DNA of 8,896 nucleotides, taken from SIG622 sp045604705 (GTDB lineage: Bacteria > Bacillota > Clostridia > Oscillospirales > CAG-382). The position numbers and the translations under genes were made by a program. Positions 5,819 to 8,896 of this stretch are shown piece after piece. Under the pieces are notes generated by a model. The model worked only from the letters and a program-made list of their open reading frames with translations, was not told the origin of the DNA and did no database searches. The stretch covers positions 1 to 8,896 of the forward strand of contig JAZUOO010000060.1 in the NCBI GenBank assembly GCA_045604705.1. Direction: 5' to 3'. The stretch's first letter is position 1, and each line of letters opens with the position of its first letter.

Positions 5819-6811
5819 ATGAAAAAGACACTAAGCTTTATTCTCGCGGCTGTTATGCTCCTTAGCGTTGGACTTACAAGCTGCAAAGATGAAAAGACAG
5901 TAGGCGAAGGTGCTGATGAAAAGGCAGAGAAGATTGTTCTCGCAACAGGCGGTAACACAGGTACATACTATGCATACGGTATGGCTATGGGTCCGATTCT
6001 CGCGGAAAAGACAGGCATCAAGTTTGACGTTCAGTCTACAGGTGCTTCCAAGGCTAACATCCAGTCTATCCAGCTTGATGAAGCTGACATGGCAGTTGTT
6101 CAGAACGACGTTATGTACTATGCTTACACAGGCACAGACCTTTTCCAAGGTGCTCAGACTCAGGACTTCGCAGCTCTCGCAGTTCTTTATCCCGAGCTTT
6201 GCCAGATAATAGCTACAAAGGAAAGCGGCATTAAGACAGTTGCTGACCTTAAGGGCAAGAACGTATCTGTTGGTGACGCAGGATCCGGTGTTGAATTCAA
6301 TGCAAGACAGATTCTTGAGATCTACGGCATCGACATGGATAAGGATATTCAGAAGCAGAATCTCGGCTTCGGTCCCTCTGCAGACGCTCTTAAGGACGGT
6401 AAAATTGATGCGTTCTTCTGCGTTGCAGGTATTCCCACAACAGCTATTACCGACCTTGCTATGGCTAAGGACATCACTGTAGTTGCGGTTGAAGATGATA
6501 AGTTCGCAGACCTTTCCGAGAAGTACGGCTTCTATACACAGCAGATTGTTCCCAAGGAAACCTACAACGGTATGACAGAGGATGTCAAGACTGTTGCTGT
6601 TATGGCTACATACATTGTTGACAAGGATCTCTCCACAGACGATGTTTACAACATCACAAAGGCAATCTTTGAAAACAAGGATGAAATCGCAAAGGCTCAC
6701 GTAAAGGGTCTTGAACTTGATGTGAACAAGGCTGTTGAGGGTATTCCTGCTGAAGTTCCGCTTCATCCCGGTGCTGAGCAGTACTATAAGGAAGTCGGCG
6801 TTATAAAGTAA
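5819..6811 (+). CDS. TAXI-family TRAP transporter solute-binding lipoprotein
   Basis: Extracellular receptor that captures an organic acid or amino acid and delivers it to the TRAP permease encoded downstream. The product is 330 residues. An N-terminal signal peptide (MKK, hydrophobic stretch to residue 18) ends in lipobox LTSC, so Cys22 is the predicted lipid-anchored residue. The TAXI core begins with GGNTGTYYAYG (44-54), followed by QSTGASKAN (72-80) and GDAGSGVEF (152-160). Characterised TAXI proteins bind ligands such as glutamate or 2-oxoglutarate; the ligand here is not decided. ATG 5819 is fixed by a perfect AGGAGG (5806-5811) 7 nt upstream and by the signal peptide; an in-frame GTG at 5768 would prepend 17 residues and is rejected. 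It is first in the operon with a consensus promoter, consistent with high expression. Confidence 0.94.
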   Translation: MKKTLSFILAAVMLLSVGLTSCKDEKTVGEGADEKAEKIVLATGGNTGTYYAYGMAMGPILAEKTGIKFDVQSTGASKANIQSIQLDEADMAVVQNDVMYYAYTGTDLFQGAQTQDFAALAVLYPELCQIIATKESGIKTVADLKGKNVSVGDAGSGVEFNARQILEIYGIDMDKDIQKQNLGFGPSADALKDGKIDAFFCVAGIPTTAITDLAMAKDITVVAVEDDKFADLSEKYGFYTQQIVPKETYNGMTEDVKTVAVMATYIVDKDLSTDDVYNITKAIFENKDEIAKAHVKGLELDVNKAVEGIPAEVPLHPGAEQYYKEVGVIK

Positions 6812-6839
6812 TAGCTCCTTTGGGACAGCTACTTTATAA
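6801..6839 (+). other. Intercistronic stem-loop over the TAXI stop codon
   Basis: TTATAAAGTA (6801-6810) and TACTTTATAA (6830-6839) are perfect 10 bp inverted arms; GCT (6814-6816) and AGC (6827-6829) extend the stem after a 3-nt bulge. The left arm carries the first two bases of the TAA stop. No T-run follows, so it should not be an efficient terminator. Its place, right behind a binding-protein gene and before the permease genes, matches hairpins that protect upstream mRNA from 3' exonucleases and so give more binding protein than permease (inference). Confidence 0.65.
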
Positions 6840-6860
6840 TCTCGAATATCTTTCCACTTT

Positions 6861-7334
6861 ATGAAAAAGTATTCAGTCGCAGCCGTAATTGTGGTTTTGA
6901 TTACGGCTGTGATACTATGTTGTGTGTGCTGCAGAAATGACGGCTTAAAGCTTGTGATATGCAATTCGGAGACGGAGGATGTCTTTATGGAGTTTCCCAT
7001 TTCCGAGGGAGATGAGTTTTCCGTTGAGTTTATACATTCTGTGAATCAGAGCCCTGTCAAGGATGTTTTTGTTATACGGGATGAAAAGATATTTGTTGAC
7101 AGAACCGTTTATTCCGCATTCGGTGCAGGGGTTCAGACGGAGATTGAAGAGGGTCAGACTCTGACATATGATGAAGACGGGAATATGATTGTTTCGGGCT
7201 TCAACATTGAGTTTCCGCAAATTAAATATATTGTCGGAACCGTTTCGGATCATATTCTCGAGATAGATTCAAAGGTCATAAGTCTTCGGGATACCTGCGG
7301 CAGAAATGCACACATTTATTTTGAATTAAGATAA
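6861..7334 (+). CDS. DUF1850 family protein of a TRAP-TAXI operon
   Basis: Protein of 157 residues and unknown biochemical role, recurrently encoded between TAXI binding proteins and fused TRAP permeases. A lysine-led hydrophobic N-terminus (about residues 4-24, MKKYSVAAVIVV then a cysteine-rich end) is an anchor or signal segment. It contains cysteines near 20-24 but no proper lipobox. The DUF1850 hallmarks follow: FIHSVNQSPV (57-66) and AFGAGVQT (86-93), then an acidic, strand-rich domain probably outside the membrane. ATG 6861 is accepted because the signal segment starts there and an in-frame stop lies at 6837-6839, yet no Shine-Dalgarno is visible in front of it. It begins 49 bp after the TAXI stop, behind the stem-loop, and ends 18 bp before the permease start. 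It may be an accessory or chaperone subunit; that is a guess. Confidence 0.85.
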   Translation: MKKYSVAAVIVVLITAVILCCVCCRNDGLKLVICNSETEDVFMEFPISEGDEFSVEFIHSVNQSPVKDVFVIRDEKIFVDRTVYSAFGAGVQTEIEEGQTLTYDEDGNMIVSGFNIEFPQIKYIVGTVSDHILEIDSKVISLRDTCGRNAHIYFELR

Positions 7335-7352
7335 AAGACAGGTGGTAACAAA

Positions 7353-8896
7353 ATGGCAAATTCCAATCAGCCGGTGGAGGAAAAGGTTATAAACACCGAC
7401 GATTTAATGGCGGAGTTCGACCGTGAATCCAATACCAGAAGATTTACCGGTATCGGCGGACTGATAATGAAGTCGTCATTTATAGCTTTTGCAATAGCGG
7501 TGTTCGGCACAAGGTTTTTTACGCTTCCAGAACAGGTAAGAATGTCGGCTTTTCTTGGTATTATCATGTTCCTGGGATTTCTTGTGTACCCGCCTTATAA
7601 AAGGCAGACAAAACGTAAGAATTATATTCCGTGGTATGATTTTATTTTTGCAATTGTTGCGGCAATGCCATACCTTTATTATGCACTGAATTTTGATGCA
7701 ATAACTTTCAGATCAGTTATGATTACAGATCTTGATAAGATTATGGGTGTCATCGGAATAGTTATGTTGTTTGAGCTTTGCAGAAGAGCTGTCGGTGTTC
7801 CGATTCTCTTTGTTGCGGGCGGATTCATTGCATATGCCTTTATTTACGGCAAATCACTTCATTCAATAATTTACAATCTTTTCTATACCACAAACGGTAT
7901 TCCCGGAACACCCCTTAATGTATGTTCAACATTTATTGTGTTCTTCATTATCCTAGGTGCGTTCCTTGAAAAGACGGGTATCGGAAACTTCTTTGTTGAC
8001 CTTGCAAACTCCATTGCCGGCTGGGCTTCCGGCGGACCTGCAAAGGTTGCGGTAATTTCCTCTGCCCTTGAGGGAATGTATTCCGGATCATCTGTTGCAA
8101 ATACAGTGGGAAGCGGAAGTATTACAATCCCCACAATGAAAAAGATAGGTTACAAGCCCGAATTTGCGGCAGCCGTTGAAGCGGCGGCTTCTACAGGCGG
8201 TCAGATAATGCCGCCGATTATGGGTGCTGCAGCGTTCCTTATGTCGGAAATTACAGGTATTTCGTATGCTACAATTGCGGTTTCTGCGATACTCCCCGCT
8301 GTGCTTTACTTTGCAGGTATCTTTATGATGATTCACTTTGAAGCAAAGAAGCTGGGACTGCGTGGTCTTCCCAAGGAAAGCATCCCGAATTTCTTCAAGC
8401 TCTTTTTGAGAAAAGGCTATCTGCTTCTTCCGATTGTTGTGCTTGTTGCGATGATGTCAGGAGGCAGTACTCCCGCACAGGCAGCGTGTATGGCTATAAT
8501 CACAACTCTTGTTATAATGCTTGTGACGGATATAGTAAAAGCAGCGTATAAAAAGTCTGCGCAGATTCTTGACTACATAGCATTAGTTCCCGTAATACTG
8601 TTTATTGTACTTTACTTTGTGTTCAGTGTGGAGCTTGAAAATTCCGCACTTCTTGCAGGTGCCTCTTATATTGTACTTTCCTTTATAGGTAAAAACACAA
8701 GAGAATCCGGCAAGATTGCACTTGATGCACTTGAAACAGGTATCAAAAACACAATGGGTGTATCACTTGCCTGTGCGCTTGCAGGTATCGTTGCAGGCGT
8801 TGTAACGCTTACCAGCCTTGGCTCAACTCTCATTGATGTAATTGTTCCTATTGCGCAGAATAACCTCTTTGTGGCCCTCTTCCTTACAATGATTAC
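7353..8896 (+). CDS. Fused TRAP permease, 4TM/12TM (DctQ-DctM) (3' end missing)
   Basis: Membrane subunit of the TAXI-type TRAP transporter; it moves the substrate inward using a sodium or proton gradient. The frame runs open to the window end, giving 514 residues of a family usually near 620-680. A hydrophilic N-terminus (1-35) leads to the small Q-like part with four membrane segments (about 42-55, 65-80, 97-112, 128-142). The large M-like part follows. It holds the hallmark run from EGMYSGSSVANTVGSG (240-255) through IGYKPEFAAAVEAAASTGGQ (265-284) to MPPIMGAAAFLM (286-297), lining the substrate and ion sites in this family. Further on are STPAQAA (372-378) and GIVAGVVTLTSLG (478-490). ATG 7353 follows AGGTGG (7340-7345) by 7 nt. 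It lies 18 bp after the DUF1850 gene in the same operon. Confidence 0.95.
   Translation, partial: MANSNQPVEEKVINTDDLMAEFDRESNTRRFTGIGGLIMKSSFIAFAIAVFGTRFFTLPEQVRMSAFLGIIMFLGFLVYPPYKRQTKRKNYIPWYDFIFAIVAAMPYLYYALNFDAITFRSVMITDLDKIMGVIGIVMLFELCRRAVGVPILFVAGGFIAYAFIYGKSLHSIIYNLFYTTNGIPGTPLNVCSTFIVFFIILGAFLEKTGIGNFFVDLANSIAGWASGGPAKVAVISSALEGMYSGSSVANTVGSGSITIPTMKKIGYKPEFAAAVEAAASTGGQIMPPIMGAAAFLMSEITGISYATIAVSAILPAVLYFAGIFMMIHFEAKKLGLRGLPKESIPNFFKLFLRKGYLLLPIVVLVAMMSGGSTPAQAACMAIITTLVIMLVTDIVKAAYKKSAQILDYIALVPVILFIVLYFVFSVELENSALLAGASYIVLSFIGKNTRESGKIALDALETGIKNTMGVSLACALAGIVAGVVTLTSLGSTLIDVIVPIAQNNLFVALFLTMI

Noticed and set aside
5831..7000. A 389-codon open frame on the minus strand, antisense to the TAXI gene
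   Set aside because: It mirrors a strongly codon-biased coding sequence, has an odd cysteine-, asparagine- and leucine-rich composition with no family resemblance, and the + strand protein is unmistakable.

Overview
The window looks like chromosomal DNA from a Gram-positive, low-to-moderate GC member of the Clostridia/Bacillota. The grounds are strong AGGAGG-type ribosome binding sites, consensus sigma-A promoters with 17 bp spacers, at least one TTG start, a SleL/YaaH-like LysM-GH18 enzyme of the kind sporulating Firmicutes make, and a lipoprotein-anchored TRAP-TAXI binding protein. Genus cannot be settled from this sequence. The window is open at both ends: it begins inside one transporter gene and ends inside another.

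Left part (1-2483, + strand). The C-terminal three quarters of a sodium:alanine/glycine symporter (AGCS family) is followed by a hairpin without a T-run and then a good extended -10 promoter. That promoter drives a single-gene unit for homoserine dehydrogenase (hom), which ends in a textbook Rho-independent terminator. The enzyme carries what looks like a shortened ACT domain.

Middle (2484-5409). A + strand gene encodes two LysM repeats plus a GH18 glycosidase with no signal peptide, resembling spore cortex-lytic SleL/YaaH. It converges on a two-gene minus-strand operon, an RsuA-type 16S rRNA pseudouridine synthase followed by a short-chain dehydrogenase. A hairpin between the converging genes can terminate both. 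The operon starts from a perfect TTGACA-17-TATAAT promoter with overlapping inverted repeats around its -35 box.

Right part (5355-8896). A 464 bp AT-rich divergent intergenic region holds three copies of the palindrome TGTATACA, a repeated 22-nt element whose copies lie 105 bp apart, an inverted repeat, and a second perfect sigma-A promoter. This promoter reads into a TRAP-TAXI uptake operon: a TAXI solute-binding lipoprotein, a DUF1850 membrane-anchored protein, and a fused DctQ-DctM (4TM/12TM) permease cut by the window end. The binding protein captures substrate outside the membrane, the fused permease moves it with an ion gradient, and the DUF1850 protein is a recurrent partner of unknown role. 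A stem-loop overlaps the stop codon of the binding-protein gene and is followed by a DUF1850 start with no visible Shine-Dalgarno, which would favour excess binding protein over permease.

No clearly new multi-gene system is visible. The strongest leads are the regulatory architecture upstream of the TAXI operon, the intercistronic stem-loop inside it, and the degenerate ACT domain of Hom.
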